Of a DNA stretch of 34,799 nucleotides, positions 1 through 9,277 are shown piece after piece. The notes beneath the pieces were generated by a model that saw only the letters and a program-made list of their open reading frames with translations, made no database searches and had not been told where the DNA came from. This DNA comes from Gammaproteobacteria bacterium (GTDB lineage: Bacteria > Pseudomonadota > Gammaproteobacteria > Eutrophobiales > Eutrophobiaceae): contig JAJRTU010000352.1 of NCBI GenBank assembly GCA_024278135.1, forward strand, positions 1 to 34,799. Direction: 5' to 3'. Position numbers and translations under genes: made by a program. Each line of letters begins with the position of its first letter. Position 1 is the first letter of the stretch.

Positions 1-2
1 CC

Positions 3-80
3 GAGATGGTGGCTCTCTCACTCCATCGTAATGAATTTCAAGGTGATTGGAATTACGAGCTGCATCCTCGAATGAAATGA
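3..80 (+). pseudogene. C-terminal end of a transposase, possibly ISAzo13 family (truncated by window start)
   Basis: Frame 3 reads ...EMVALSLHRNEFQGDWNYELHPRMK*; the F-x-G-[DE]-WNY tail resembles ISAzo13-type transposase C-termini as I remember them. Only 25 codons are visible. Confidence 0.4.
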
Positions 81-134
81 ATGCCCAGCAAAAATTAATG
101 AGTGAAGTTGGCAAATTTATATCGATCAACATCC

Positions 135-476
135 TTAGCTTGTGAACTTGTCAGCATCCCCACTTTCCGTTTCCGCGTATACCCAGTTTCTGTAATCTTC
201 GTTAACGAATTCAAGCGCGACAGCCGTAATGCCGGGGACGTCGTATGGATGCATGGCCGTTACTGTTTGGCACACGGCATCGAACAAGGCGTCCCGTGTC
301 TTCACCAGCAAGGGGGTCTCGGTCGCGGCTTCGATTTCACCCTGCCAGTGGTAGGCACTGCTGATGTCCTGAAGTATATTGGCACAGGCGACAATGTGTT
401 CGTTGAGGAGTTTCCGGGATATCGCTTCGGCCGTTGCGCGATCCGGGCAATTGATCCATATATCAATGACTTTCAT
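135..476 (-). CDS. cutA: Divalent-cation tolerance protein CutA
   Basis: 113 aa; A-x-x-ISRKLLNEHIVACANI...YHWQGEIE...E-x-x-LLVKTR pattern typical of CutA. Confidence 0.93.
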   Translation of the reverse strand: MKVIDIWINCPDRATAEAISRKLLNEHIVACANILQDISSAYHWQGEIEAATETPLLVKTRDALFDAVCQTVTAMHPYDVPGITAVALEFVNEDYRNWVYAETESGDADKFTS

Positions 477-552
477 TATCCTCCTCCCCTGTCACAGACA
501 CTGGTGCGAGTTCGTACCGCCGGAACGAGTGATACCGGCCACATGCTCTCGC

Positions 553-1065
553 TTAATTGCTTTCAATATATTTCTTCAACCGTTCAAGTTGATCCAACAT
601 AAGCTGGTCAACAGTATTCGCAATTTTTTTGCCGCCGGCGCCGGAAACAATGTATTTATATTCCAGTTTCGTCACATCTGCTATCGGCGCCAATTTGAAA
701 TTCATTGTCCCGGCCGCACCAAGCCCCCGCAGCGGACCCAGTGCACCACGCAGGCGCAAGATCTGGTTCTCATACACAACGATAACGCGCAAATGTTCAA
801 AACGTTTTTGATCTTCCTGTAATTCGCACAAACAACCACCGACCTTTGTCTGCATCAGCATATTCGCCGCATCACCGCCAAGGGTTTGGGCAGGATCCCA
901 CCAGCGCGAGATATCCCGCGTCAAACCACGCCAAACCTTCGCTGGCGAGGCGGAGATCGTCATACGGTGTCTGGAATAAAAGCTGTTGTCATCAACCTGA
1001 ACCAATTCAGCATGGGCAACAACATTCATTCCCAGCAAACATACAAAAAATATCAAATATCTCAT
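553..1065 (-). CDS. Secreted SRPBCC/START-like family protein
   Basis: 170 aa with N-terminal signal peptide; ISASPAKVWRGLTRDISRWWDP resembles the SRPBCC N-terminus. Confidence 0.65.
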   Translation of the reverse strand: MRYLIFFVCLLGMNVVAHAELVQVDDNSFYSRHRMTISASPAKVWRGLTRDISRWWDPAQTLGGDAANMLMQTKVGGCLCELQEDQKRFEHLRVIVVYENQILRLRGALGPLRGLGAAGTMNFKLAPIADVTKLEYKYIVSGAGGKKIANTVDQLMLDQLERLKKYIESN

Positions 1066-1341
1066 TAGATCCTTGCTCCGTTGATGGATGATTATTTTAT
1101 TTTGATGGCAGCTGTGATTTTTACAAGCGGAAAAACCCCTTCATTGATGTACATGCCCGATTTACCCGTTAATCCAGCACCCGGCCGGCGTCTTCAAACA
1201 GTTTATTGTAAACCCCTGTGCACCATCTGTTTTCAGTCCATACGAATACTGTGCGCTGATCACTGTCGAAATTTTTTACATTTTTATTGCAAGCGAAATA
1301 ATAAAAATTACAACACATTGTTTTTATTATATTTTATTTTT

Positions 1342-1357
1342 TGGTGTGAAATTTGCT
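1342..1357 (+). promoter_or_regulatory. Candidate sigma-54 (-24/-12) promoter upstream of the PEP-CTERM gene
   Basis: TGGTGTG-AAAT-TTGCT matches TGGYRYR-N4-TTGCW at every constrained position; 73 nt upstream of the likely start codon at 1430. Confidence 0.6.
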
Positions 1358-1429
1358 GGATTAGTAAAGCCTTAATTTTATTGACATGGAATCAAATCAT
1401 TGACGGTTCCAACAGCGGAGGAAACAGCG

Positions 1430-2173
1430 ATGAAGCGAGTGGCACAGATTTTTATTCTTATGGTTCTGTCCATGCAATTGACCTGGGCATTGCCGATACT
1501 GGTGCGAAATGGCACCACTGCGGTGGGTGAAGGCGGGTACGGCAGTACCGGCTGGTCCACGATTACCGGCATGCTCGATGCCGCCTCAGGGAACCAGGTA
1601 ACAGTCATCGCCGATTATTTGAATAACGCCCAGGTCCAGGCTGCCGGTGCTCTGTGGGTGAATACCGGTGCGTACGACTCCAATCCCTCCACCAATCTTC
1701 TGGCTGCCGAGATAGCGAACGTAATCCAGTTCATTAACAGCGGCAAACGTGTCGTCCTTTTCGGAGAAAATACCTCCTGGACATCCTGGAACAACAACAT
1801 TCTGTCGGTGGTCGGCGGCAGCCAGGGTGGCAGCGCTTCTGGAATCCTGACGACTTCGATAGCCCACCAACTCACCGCAGGCGTCGGATCGATCAGCGTG
1901 CCGGCCGGTGCCGCCGCAGCGACGGTGACAGGCGGGACCTCTCTGTTCAGCCAGAATGTAGCCACGCTGTGGGGAGCTGGTAACGTATTGACGTTTCTTG
2001 ATTCGAATACGCTGCAGAACAGCTTTATCGGTAGTGCCGGCAATACCCAGTTCGGGCTGAACCTTACCAACTGGATATCGAGCCCGGTAGTGCAGACCCC
2101 GGAACCTGTCACTTTAATCCTTATGAGTCTGGGCTTGATAGGTCTTGGATTCAACAGGCGTAAACTGTTTTAA
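1430..2173 (+). CDS. PEP-CTERM sorting domain-containing secreted protein
   Basis: N-terminal signal peptide (MKRVAQIFILMVLSMQLTWA) and C-terminal TPEPVTLILMSLGLIGLGFNRRKLF (PEP motif, TM, basic tail); AGGA-type RBS before ATG 1430. Confidence 0.85.
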   Translation: MKRVAQIFILMVLSMQLTWALPILVRNGTTAVGEGGYGSTGWSTITGMLDAASGNQVTVIADYLNNAQVQAAGALWVNTGAYDSNPSTNLLAAEIANVIQFINSGKRVVLFGENTSWTSWNNNILSVVGGSQGGSASGILTTSIAHQLTAGVGSISVPAGAAAATVTGGTSLFSQNVATLWGAGNVLTFLDSNTLQNSFIGSAGNTQFGLNLTNWISSPVVQTPEPVTLILMSLGLIGLGFNRRKLF

Positions 2174-2196
2174 CCCTTGCTCATTGTGTATTGTTG

Positions 2197-2228
2197 ATAA
2201 CGCCCCTTAATCGGGGCGTTATTGTTTG
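2197..2228 (+). terminator. Rho-independent terminator
   Basis: ATAACGCCCC-TTAATC-GGGGCGTTAT perfect 10-bp stem followed by TGTTT, just after the PEP-CTERM stop. Confidence 0.85.
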
Positions 2229-2296
2229 CGGTATGCGGTAAAACTCAGCGAATTATGCTTCATTCCACTGCCCCCTGAGCGGGGAAGGTGTTGGTC

Positions 2297-4753
2297 TTAC
2301 AGTCCCAGTTTAGCCAGACCGATGCTATCGCTCTGCGCCCTCATGTCCTCGAAGGACTGTTCCAGATCAGCCAGTTGCGGTGCCACAACAGCAGAACTCA
2401 GAAAACCATCAAACAGGGGAGAAGAGCGCATCAGCCCGAAAGGTTGCCAACCGCGTGCCACCATTCGCCGGACCAGCGCCAGTGCCTGCTGATCATCGTT
2501 CATGAAGTGAAACAGCGCGACCTTGATGCTGTTCAGCGTCGGGGTATCCCAGCCCAGTGTTTCGAGTTCATTCAGCATCGCCCTGGCCTGTTCCAGCATT
2601 TTCAATGCCTCGGCATCGTCACGTTGCTGTTTTAATTTACTGTCGGCATGATACAGCAGCGCCGCAATGCCTAATTCCGGCTCGTTCATCTTGCAATCGC
2701 TGGCAGCGAGACCTCGCTGATAGATATCAAAGCCTCTGTCCGCTTTCTCATAATCACCTGAAAGATAGTCGGTCAGCGCATACAGATAGTCCGCGAAGCA
2801 TCCTGTACAGGAAGCCTGTATGTCCTGTTTCACCTCAAAGTCATCCGAGCGCATGAAATCAGCGACTTTTTTCAGGCTTTGCGGATCCCGATCCACGACC
2901 GCAATACTGCCGTTGGTCATGGCTATCTGCCAGTCATCCATCAGTTTGCCATTGTCTATGACCATGCGCCTGGCCTTGTCGATACGTTGCAACTGGATCA
3001 GCGCTTCAATCACATAGATGTTCGTATAGGGTTTATATTCGCCTGTAAAAGTATGGCCGACAGCCAGATTCAACACTTCGTCATACTGTCCCAGCGCCAG
3101 CCTGGCTTCGAGTTGTATTTTCAAAAATTTCTCGGAAGGGTTCACTTTGGAAAACTCGTCCAGCACCTCCAGCGCTTTATCGTAGTATCCCTGGATCATC
3201 AGCGAGTGCGCATAGTTGGCCTGCACCTGCGGGTGCAGCGGGTCAAGTTTCAGTGCATCACGGTAGTGCTGATACGCCTGTTTAACGTCCCTCGCATCAA
3301 ACCAGGAGCTGCCCAGCCACATGTGTGCCATGGAGTACTGGGGTTTTAATTCCACCGCCCGCCGGTAGGCGGCGCGGGCCGCTTCCGGTTTTTGGGTTTG
3401 CTCCAGCAACATACCGTGTGAGGCATGCGCTTCGGCCAGTGCAGGTTCGAGTTCGAGTGAGCGGAGTATGGCAGCATAGGCCTGCTCCTGAATATCTTCC
3501 ATTTTTTTGTCGCCATACACTGTCTGGAATATCAGCGCATCAGCAAGACCGGAATAGGCCAATGCATATTCCGGATCCAGCACCAGGGCCTGCTGGAAAT
3601 ATTCTTCGGCCAGCTTCAGCGAGTCAACCGTACGCTCATGCCAGTGGTGACGGCCCAGCAGGTAATAATCATGGGCTTTTACGTTGGAGGTCACCCCCTT
3701 TAACAGCACGGAAGAATTTTTCAATGACGGTGCCAGTTGCCGGGCCAGCTCGTCGGCAATTTCCGTTTGTATCTCAATCTTGTCCGCCACGCTGCGTTCA
3801 TAGCTGGTGGCCCAGATGGAATAACCGTTGCGGGCGTCAGTCAGTTGAGCTGTAATCCGCAAATGCTCATTGTCTATACGCACCGTGCCTTCAAGAAGGG
3901 CATCAACATTCAACTGCATGGCGATGGTTCTCACATCCATCGGTTTGTTTTTGAATACCATCGAAGAGGTACGCGCGGCTACCCGCAAATTTGTCGCTGA
4001 CATCAGTGCGTTTCTGATATCGGCCGAAAGACCATTACTGAAATATTCATGATCGGGATTGCCGCTGAGATTGACAAAGGGCAGTACTGCCACGGAGCGG
4101 ATACTCTCCAGCGATGTGGTTTCGGTAAGCACTCTGTTATCCCTCACACGTTCAGGTACCGCCTGAATATATCCTGCTGTTGACTCCGGCACATCTTTCA
4201 GCCGGCTTTGCTTTTCACCGCCCACCGAGTTTGCGATCACCATAATCAGGATCGGCCCGGCAATCACCAGGAATATCCGTGTCAACCGGGGATGCATCTT
4301 ACTGAAAAAGCCTGCGAGACGATGTCCCGGGCTCTGCTGTGGCAGCGTTGTCCTGTCGGGATCGCCGCCCGCGGATTCCATTCGCGGCTCGTCGTGCAGG
4401 GCTTGTATCGGCATGATCAGGCTGTAGCCACGGCGGGGAATCGTACTGATAATACTTCTTTGCCGCTCAGTGTCCCCCAGTACCGTCCTGACTTCCGAGA
4501 TACAACGATTGATCGCATCATCCGTGACGATCACTTTGCCCCAGACCTCACTCAACAAATCATCCCGCGTCACTACTTCACCCTGATGAGCGGCAAGACA
4601 AACCAGCACATCCATCACCTTGGGTTCGAGATGAACCTGCCGGGCATCTTTCTTCAAACTGCCGGCGAGCGGCAGAACTTCCCAACCATCAAGAATGAAC
4701 CCACGGGACAGATCTGCTTCAGTTTCAGATGCTTTATTCATCATGATGACCAT
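2297..4753 (-). CDS. CadC/ToxR-type winged-helix transcriptional regulator with TM segment and C-terminal TPR repeats
   Basis: 818 aa; N-terminal wHTH (VHLEPKVMDVLVCLAAHQGEVVTRDDLLSEVWG), TM helix, VAVLPFVNLSGNPDHEYFSNGLSADI domain, TPR repeats. Confidence 0.88.
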   Translation of the reverse strand: MVIMMNKASETEADLSRGFILDGWEVLPLAGSLKKDARQVHLEPKVMDVLVCLAAHQGEVVTRDDLLSEVWGKVIVTDDAINRCISEVRTVLGDTERQRSIISTIPRRGYSLIMPIQALHDEPRMESAGGDPDRTTLPQQSPGHRLAGFFSKMHPRLTRIFLVIAGPILIMVIANSVGGEKQSRLKDVPESTAGYIQAVPERVRDNRVLTETTSLESIRSVAVLPFVNLSGNPDHEYFSNGLSADIRNALMSATNLRVAARTSSMVFKNKPMDVRTIAMQLNVDALLEGTVRIDNEHLRITAQLTDARNGYSIWATSYERSVADKIEIQTEIADELARQLAPSLKNSSVLLKGVTSNVKAHDYYLLGRHHWHERTVDSLKLAEEYFQQALVLDPEYALAYSGLADALIFQTVYGDKKMEDIQEQAYAAILRSLELEPALAEAHASHGMLLEQTQKPEAARAAYRRAVELKPQYSMAHMWLGSSWFDARDVKQAYQHYRDALKLDPLHPQVQANYAHSLMIQGYYDKALEVLDEFSKVNPSEKFLKIQLEARLALGQYDEVLNLAVGHTFTGEYKPYTNIYVIEALIQLQRIDKARRMVIDNGKLMDDWQIAMTNGSIAVVDRDPQSLKKVADFMRSDDFEVKQDIQASCTGCFADYLYALTDYLSGDYEKADRGFDIYQRGLAASDCKMNEPELGIAALLYHADSKLKQQRDDAEALKMLEQARAMLNELETLGWDTPTLNSIKVALFHFMNDDQQALALVRRMVARGWQPFGLMRSSPLFDGFLSSAVVAPQLADLEQSFEDMRAQSDSIGLAKLGL

Positions 4754-4978
4754 TTTATGCAGTTGATGACTTGCCTGTCTCTACATCGGGCACTCCGGCC
4801 CTGAAATTTCGAATTATTGTTAAGTACTTGAGACAACGTAAGTTTTTTAAGTTCCTTCGTTTTTCATAAGGTTTTTATCACTAAAATTCCGTTTTCCAGA
4901 GCATAACTGCCTTTTTCCCCAAGGACTTCGGATATGCGACGAGCGCATGCTTGCCTGCGACGAATGTGAGGATCGTGG

Positions 4979-5704
4979 GTGACGTTGCAAAAATCAGTGG
5001 TGTTTTTACTGGCTGTTTCTTCTATCGGGCGTGCTGTGCCCGGGGAATTGCCGATATCGTCGTTCCCGCCGGCTCTCGCGTTTAAAGACGCCAACCCAAC
5101 AGCAGGAGCAGGCATTGACACCATGAACGCACTTCCAAGCGCCCTGGCGGCCACTGATACAGCATGTAAAATAAGCCTCTATGACAGTGAGGTCGCGACC
5201 GTAATCGCGGCCAGTGAAATGTACAACCCCCTGTCTATCGCCGAGGATCGAGAGTACATGGGCGCCATTTTGCAGTGCGGCCAGGGCTACTATTATACTG
5301 CGGCACCCGGCGTCGCGGGACAGGATCAGATCACGGTACGCGTGTCGGTACCGGCGGGCAGTCATATTGTCGCATTCTGGCATACCCACGGCGCGGCAGC
5401 CCTGGACCGTCAGTATTTTTCTGAGGTGGATACGGCGCTGGCGCTGTCATGGAACAAACCCTTCTATCTCGCCGACTACACCGGTGCATTAAAGGTCTTT
5501 GCTCCCGGTGACAAACTGATGTCTCTGCGCAAGGCCAGTCGTCTGGGTCTTCCCGCTCGCAATGGATTTTCCCGGGGACGGCTCGTGCATGATCACAAAG
5601 GACGTCTCATCCGCGTGGCCACAAGTATCAAACAGCGATTCTTTGCCAACAACAAACACAGGGAAGATGATCTGCCGCACAATATCGAATTCGCCCACAT
5701 GTAA
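4979..5704 (+). CDS. DUF4329 (JAB-like) domain protein with signal peptide
   Basis: GTG start; hydrophobic N-terminus; IVAFWHTHGAAALDRQYFSEVDTALA gives a HxH...S-x2-D JAB-like motif. Confidence 0.7.
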   Translation: MTLQKSVVFLLAVSSIGRAVPGELPISSFPPALAFKDANPTAGAGIDTMNALPSALAATDTACKISLYDSEVATVIAASEMYNPLSIAEDREYMGAILQCGQGYYYTAAPGVAGQDQITVRVSVPAGSHIVAFWHTHGAAALDRQYFSEVDTALALSWNKPFYLADYTGALKVFAPGDKLMSLRKASRLGLPARNGFSRGRLVHDHKGRLIRVATSIKQRFFANNKHREDDLPHNIEFAHM

Positions 5705-5807
5705 TCATAACAGGAGCTGTTGAACGGCCTGGCGTGGCAAGCCGCAAAAACGCCGCCCCCTGTCAGCGTAGTTATCACATCACCCGAGTAATCGTAAATA
5801 AAGGAAA

Positions 5808-6329
5808 TTACGGTTCCTGGAGCTTGACGGTAATATCCGCACCCAGACTGTCTGTACTAAAGGCGGAATTACTGAACTTCGGAAAACCGAACTTCAGCTT
5901 CGGGTTCTTCGACAGGCCGAAAGGCTCCTTCGGCATCCGGTTCCAGCGTTTTTTCAATTTGCGGTTGCCATCGACATCATGATAAGCGGCCACGGCATAG
6001 GTCCCCTGCTGTTCGACAGTGAAACAAACCTTGTGCTGCTGCTCGGTGGCAGGGATGCGGATACGTCGTTTGCGACCTTTTTTATTCAGGAAATGATCGG
6101 GATCATCGTAGAGTTCGACTGTGAGTATCCCGCCATAGCCGACATTGGTGACGGTCACTCTGATCTGCGCGATGTCAGCTTCACATGGATCGGCGGCTTC
6201 GTCAGGTCGAATATCCAGTTGTTCAGGGCCGTCAGCAAAGACCGGAATGAACAAACTCAATGCGGGAAAAAGCATCCACTTTACGAACCATGCCAATGTG
6301 TCTTTCAGGCTTGACTGTCTTTTCAACAT
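5808..6329 (-). CDS. DUF2141-family secreted protein
   Basis: 173 aa; ADIAQIRVTVTNVGYGGILTVELYDDPDHFL...TYAVAAYHDVDGNRKLKKRW...EPFGLSKNP pattern. Confidence 0.75.
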   Translation of the reverse strand: MLKRQSSLKDTLAWFVKWMLFPALSLFIPVFADGPEQLDIRPDEAADPCEADIAQIRVTVTNVGYGGILTVELYDDPDHFLNKKGRKRRIRIPATEQQHKVCFTVEQQGTYAVAAYHDVDGNRKLKKRWNRMPKEPFGLSKNPKLKFGFPKFSNSAFSTDSLGADITVKLQEP

Positions 6330-6523
6330 ATTTTTCTTCCCCGGACTGTTAAATCAATTATCGGTCTCACATTCCAGCATTTGTGTCACAGCATGTTTGC
6401 GAATTATACCCCCTGTGCAGAAAGTCGGGAGGCGACAGTAATACATCGACGCAATGTTGCACAATGTCATAAACCCGAAGTCGGCAGATTGATTCACTTC
6501 CAATACATCTGTAAATTGATGAC

Positions 6524-7105
6524 ATGCCGCACCTGCTTTACATACATGGATTTCTCAGTTCACCCGCATCGCACAAGGCCGTGCAGGTAGAACAGTGGCT
6601 GGCGACGCACCGACCCGACATCGAGTACCACTGTCCGTTTCTAAGCGCTTATCCCGAACAAAGCCGATACACGCTTGAGACGCTGGTGGAGCAATACTTG
6701 CCGGAACCCGTATATTTAATGGGCAGTTCGCTGGGAGGCTACTGGGCCACCTGGCTGGTGGAAAAATACGGGCTGCGTGCGGTGCTGATTAATCCGGTCG
6801 CCGAACCGGGACTGCTCAATCCTGATTATCTGCATGTCGAACTGAAGAACTACCATAGTGAGCATACCTACGTATTGACCGAGCATGACGCAAAGGCACT
6901 GTTGGCCGTCAATGTCAGTAACATTCAATTTCCCAATCACTACTGGCTGATGGTGCAGACTGGAGACGAAACGCTGGACTATCGCCTCGCTGTGGAGAAA
7001 TATGCTGCTTGCCGGCAACTGGTTGAAGAAGGTGGCGATCACGCCTTTCAGGGCTTTCAACGATGGATTGGTGATGCGATTGACTTTCTGCAGCTTGATA
7101 GCTGA
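6524..7105 (+). CDS. yqiA: YqiA/YcfP-family alpha/beta-fold esterase
   Basis: LLYIHGFLSSPASHKA...YLMGSSLGGYWATWLVEKYGLRAVLINPV. Confidence 0.85.
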   Translation: MPHLLYIHGFLSSPASHKAVQVEQWLATHRPDIEYHCPFLSAYPEQSRYTLETLVEQYLPEPVYLMGSSLGGYWATWLVEKYGLRAVLINPVAEPGLLNPDYLHVELKNYHSEHTYVLTEHDAKALLAVNVSNIQFPNHYWLMVQTGDETLDYRLAVEKYAACRQLVEEGGDHAFQGFQRWIGDAIDFLQLDS

Positions 7106-7122
7106 ATCTTGCGCAGCTTCGC

Positions 7123-7845
7123 CTACCAGTCTTCCGTCGCTGTACGCAAATCCAGTTCGAATGTCCATGCTGCCTTTTCCTGCCGATATAGAAACTCATA
7201 AGCATCAACAATGCCGTCTATATTGATCATCCCATCCACTCCGTGCTGTTCCGCATACTCGGGATAGCGCTTTCGTACTTTGTCACCGTCGATCACGCCA
7301 TCAATGATGATATGGCCCACGTGTATACCTTCCGGCCCCACCTCTTTGGCCAACGCCTGCGCCATTATTCTCAACGCGGCCTTGGCGGAATTGAAGGCCC
7401 CAAAATCGGCCCGGCCACGTAATGAGGCACTGGCGCCGGTGAACAGAATTGTGCCTCTCCCGCCAGGCTGCATGCGTCGTACCGCTTCGCGGGCAAACAG
7501 AAACCCGCTGAAGCAGGCGCCTTGCCAGCCGGCGGTGAAATACTCGGCTGTCATCTCGCTGATTCGGCCGGGCGTGTAATTGCCCACGTTATACAGGGCC
7601 AACGCCGGCGGGCCTGCTGCACAGGCCCGGTCAAACAGGCTGATTATCTGTGCCTCATCGGTGGCGTCGGTCACGCAGGCACTGGCCCTGCCCCCTTCTG
7701 ATTCAATCAGGCTCACCAGCGCGTCAAGACTGGTTTGTGTCCGGCCTGCCGCATGAACGTGCAAACCAAGATGGGCAAAGCGTCGGCAAAGTTGTGCGCC
7801 CAGGCCGTTCAGCGGCCCGACGCCGATAATAATGGCTGTATTCAT
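7123..7845 (-). CDS. Short-chain dehydrogenase/reductase (SDR) family protein
   Basis: N-terminal AIIIGVGPLNGLGAQLCRRFA nucleotide-binding motif; ALYNVGNY; FTGASASLRG...FNSAKAALR. Confidence 0.85.
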   Translation of the reverse strand: MNTAIIIGVGPLNGLGAQLCRRFAHLGLHVHAAGRTQTSLDALVSLIESEGGRASACVTDATDEAQIISLFDRACAAGPPALALYNVGNYTPGRISEMTAEYFTAGWQGACFSGFLFAREAVRRMQPGGRGTILFTGASASLRGRADFGAFNSAKAALRIMAQALAKEVGPEGIHVGHIIIDGVIDGDKVRKRYPEYAEQHGVDGMINIDGIVDAYEFLYRQEKAAWTFELDLRTATEDW

Positions 7846-7852
7846 GGAAATA

Positions 7853-8437
7853 CTATTCCCCGGTTTCGACCTGTGTCTGTTTCTGTATCTGTTCCAGTTT
7901 CGTTTGATCCAGCACCTTCAGGGCTGTTGCGCGTAATCTCATGTTATTGTATTGACGACGACTCGGAATGCAGTTTAATTTACGTTTTAATTGTCGCACC
8001 TGCAGATGTGGCAGCACCTGCCGTTGAAATTGCTCCAGCAAGTCGCAGTCACCTGCGTCCAGATATCTGGACAGGTTGCCGACGATCCGTACTTCCTGCC
8101 ATTCGGCAGGAACGATTTCCCGGCTAAGATCGCTTTTGTCGGCAGGGACAGGCATGGCAAAAGCGAGCAGTATTTTATGAAAACGCTGGACCCTGTTCGG
8201 ATTGGCACAGATACTTTCCACACGCACATCATCACGTGCTCCCAGTAATTTCAACAATCGCTTCAGCGTGCGTTCAACACCATCACAGGTATAAAACGTG
8301 GAAAAGGCGACGTAACGAAATCTTATCTGGTGGACTTCCCACTGTGCCTCCAGGATTTCCGCCTGCACAGCAGAACCGGCGCCGAAACCGCTGACGACGA
8401 TTAATCCCAATATCAACTGTCTGCTGTGTTTAATCAT
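7853..8437 (-). CDS. Hypothetical secreted protein
   Basis: 194 aa with signal peptide (LILGLIVVSGFGAGSAVQA); no family recognised. Confidence 0.6.
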   Translation of the reverse strand: MIKHSRQLILGLIVVSGFGAGSAVQAEILEAQWEVHQIRFRYVAFSTFYTCDGVERTLKRLLKLLGARDDVRVESICANPNRVQRFHKILLAFAMPVPADKSDLSREIVPAEWQEVRIVGNLSRYLDAGDCDLLEQFQRQVLPHLQVRQLKRKLNCIPSRRQYNNMRLRATALKVLDQTKLEQIQKQTQVETGE

Positions 8438-8495
8438 AAATTATAATGGCGCTGTTGTTTCCGGTAGATAGGGAAAAACCGAAACAGTTCCCACA

Positions 8496-9227
8496 TCAAC
8501 CCTGATCAACGGGACACTTGCCATGCGTTGTTCCGGCATCTGCACAACAGGATTTATGCCAGAAACAAAGTGATTCGCGCTTGTTGCCTGTACATGCCAG
8601 CATTATCTTCAGACCCTGTGCATAGAGGGTCTCGGCACTTGAAAAAAGCTCTTTCAGACTGCGCCCCGTGTCCTTGTTGTACGATTCAATATACCAGCGA
8701 CGTAACCGTTTCAATGCATGCAACTGCCGCGGGTCATTTTTCTCGTAATTGCGACGGTATAACCAGTACATCCTGTCATAGCTGTCGGCCACCTGTTTCC
8801 AGTTCTCCAGCTTGCTGTTACTTTCTATCAATAAATCAATAATGGGCAACTGCCTGGTGCTGTAGAGACCCTCGTTGACACGGACAATATGCAGGGCCCT
8901 TTGAATGACCCTTGAGGCATCTGCATAATTTTTCTGTTCCTGGAAAAGAAAACCAAGGCCAATCAGTTCAGGGACTATTTCATCATCGTATACTCCCCGA
9001 CTGGACTCGATTTGCGCAATACGTTGCTCGTACTCGGTCTGACTTCCACGTCTGCTGCCGGTAGCCCAGTTTTCTATTCCTTGCTGCAGTTGATCCCGGT
9101 TGTTTTCGGACTCGGAAAGACACGTGGCCTGCATCGACTCCACACCACGGGTATCTGCGGCTACTGCTGTTGACAACAACAAACTTGTGTAAAGCACTGC
9201 GACAACTGCATTTTCTTTATTCATCAT
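8496..9227 (-). CDS. Secreted tetratricopeptide-like protein with Cys-rich C-terminus
   Basis: 243 aa; signal peptide; TPR-like helices; C-terminal CTGNKRESLCFWHKSCCADAGTTHGKC. Confidence 0.65.
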   Translation of the reverse strand: MMNKENAVVAVLYTSLLLSTAVAADTRGVESMQATCLSESENNRDQLQQGIENWATGSRRGSQTEYEQRIAQIESSRGVYDDEIVPELIGLGFLFQEQKNYADASRVIQRALHIVRVNEGLYSTRQLPIIDLLIESNSKLENWKQVADSYDRMYWLYRRNYEKNDPRQLHALKRLRRWYIESYNKDTGRSLKELFSSAETLYAQGLKIMLACTGNKRESLCFWHKSCCADAGTTHGKCPVDQG

Positions 9228-9277
9228 CCTGCTTCAAGCGGTATTACGCCGGTAATTGGTTAAGCAATAATCGCGAG

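Noticed and set aside
102-602. 166-aa plus-strand ORF
   Set aside because: Antisense to cutA; no recognisable domain.
4864-5154. 96-aa minus-strand ORF overlapping the DUF4329 gene start
   Set aside because: Low-complexity translation with no domain; the plus-strand DUF4329 frame is better supported.
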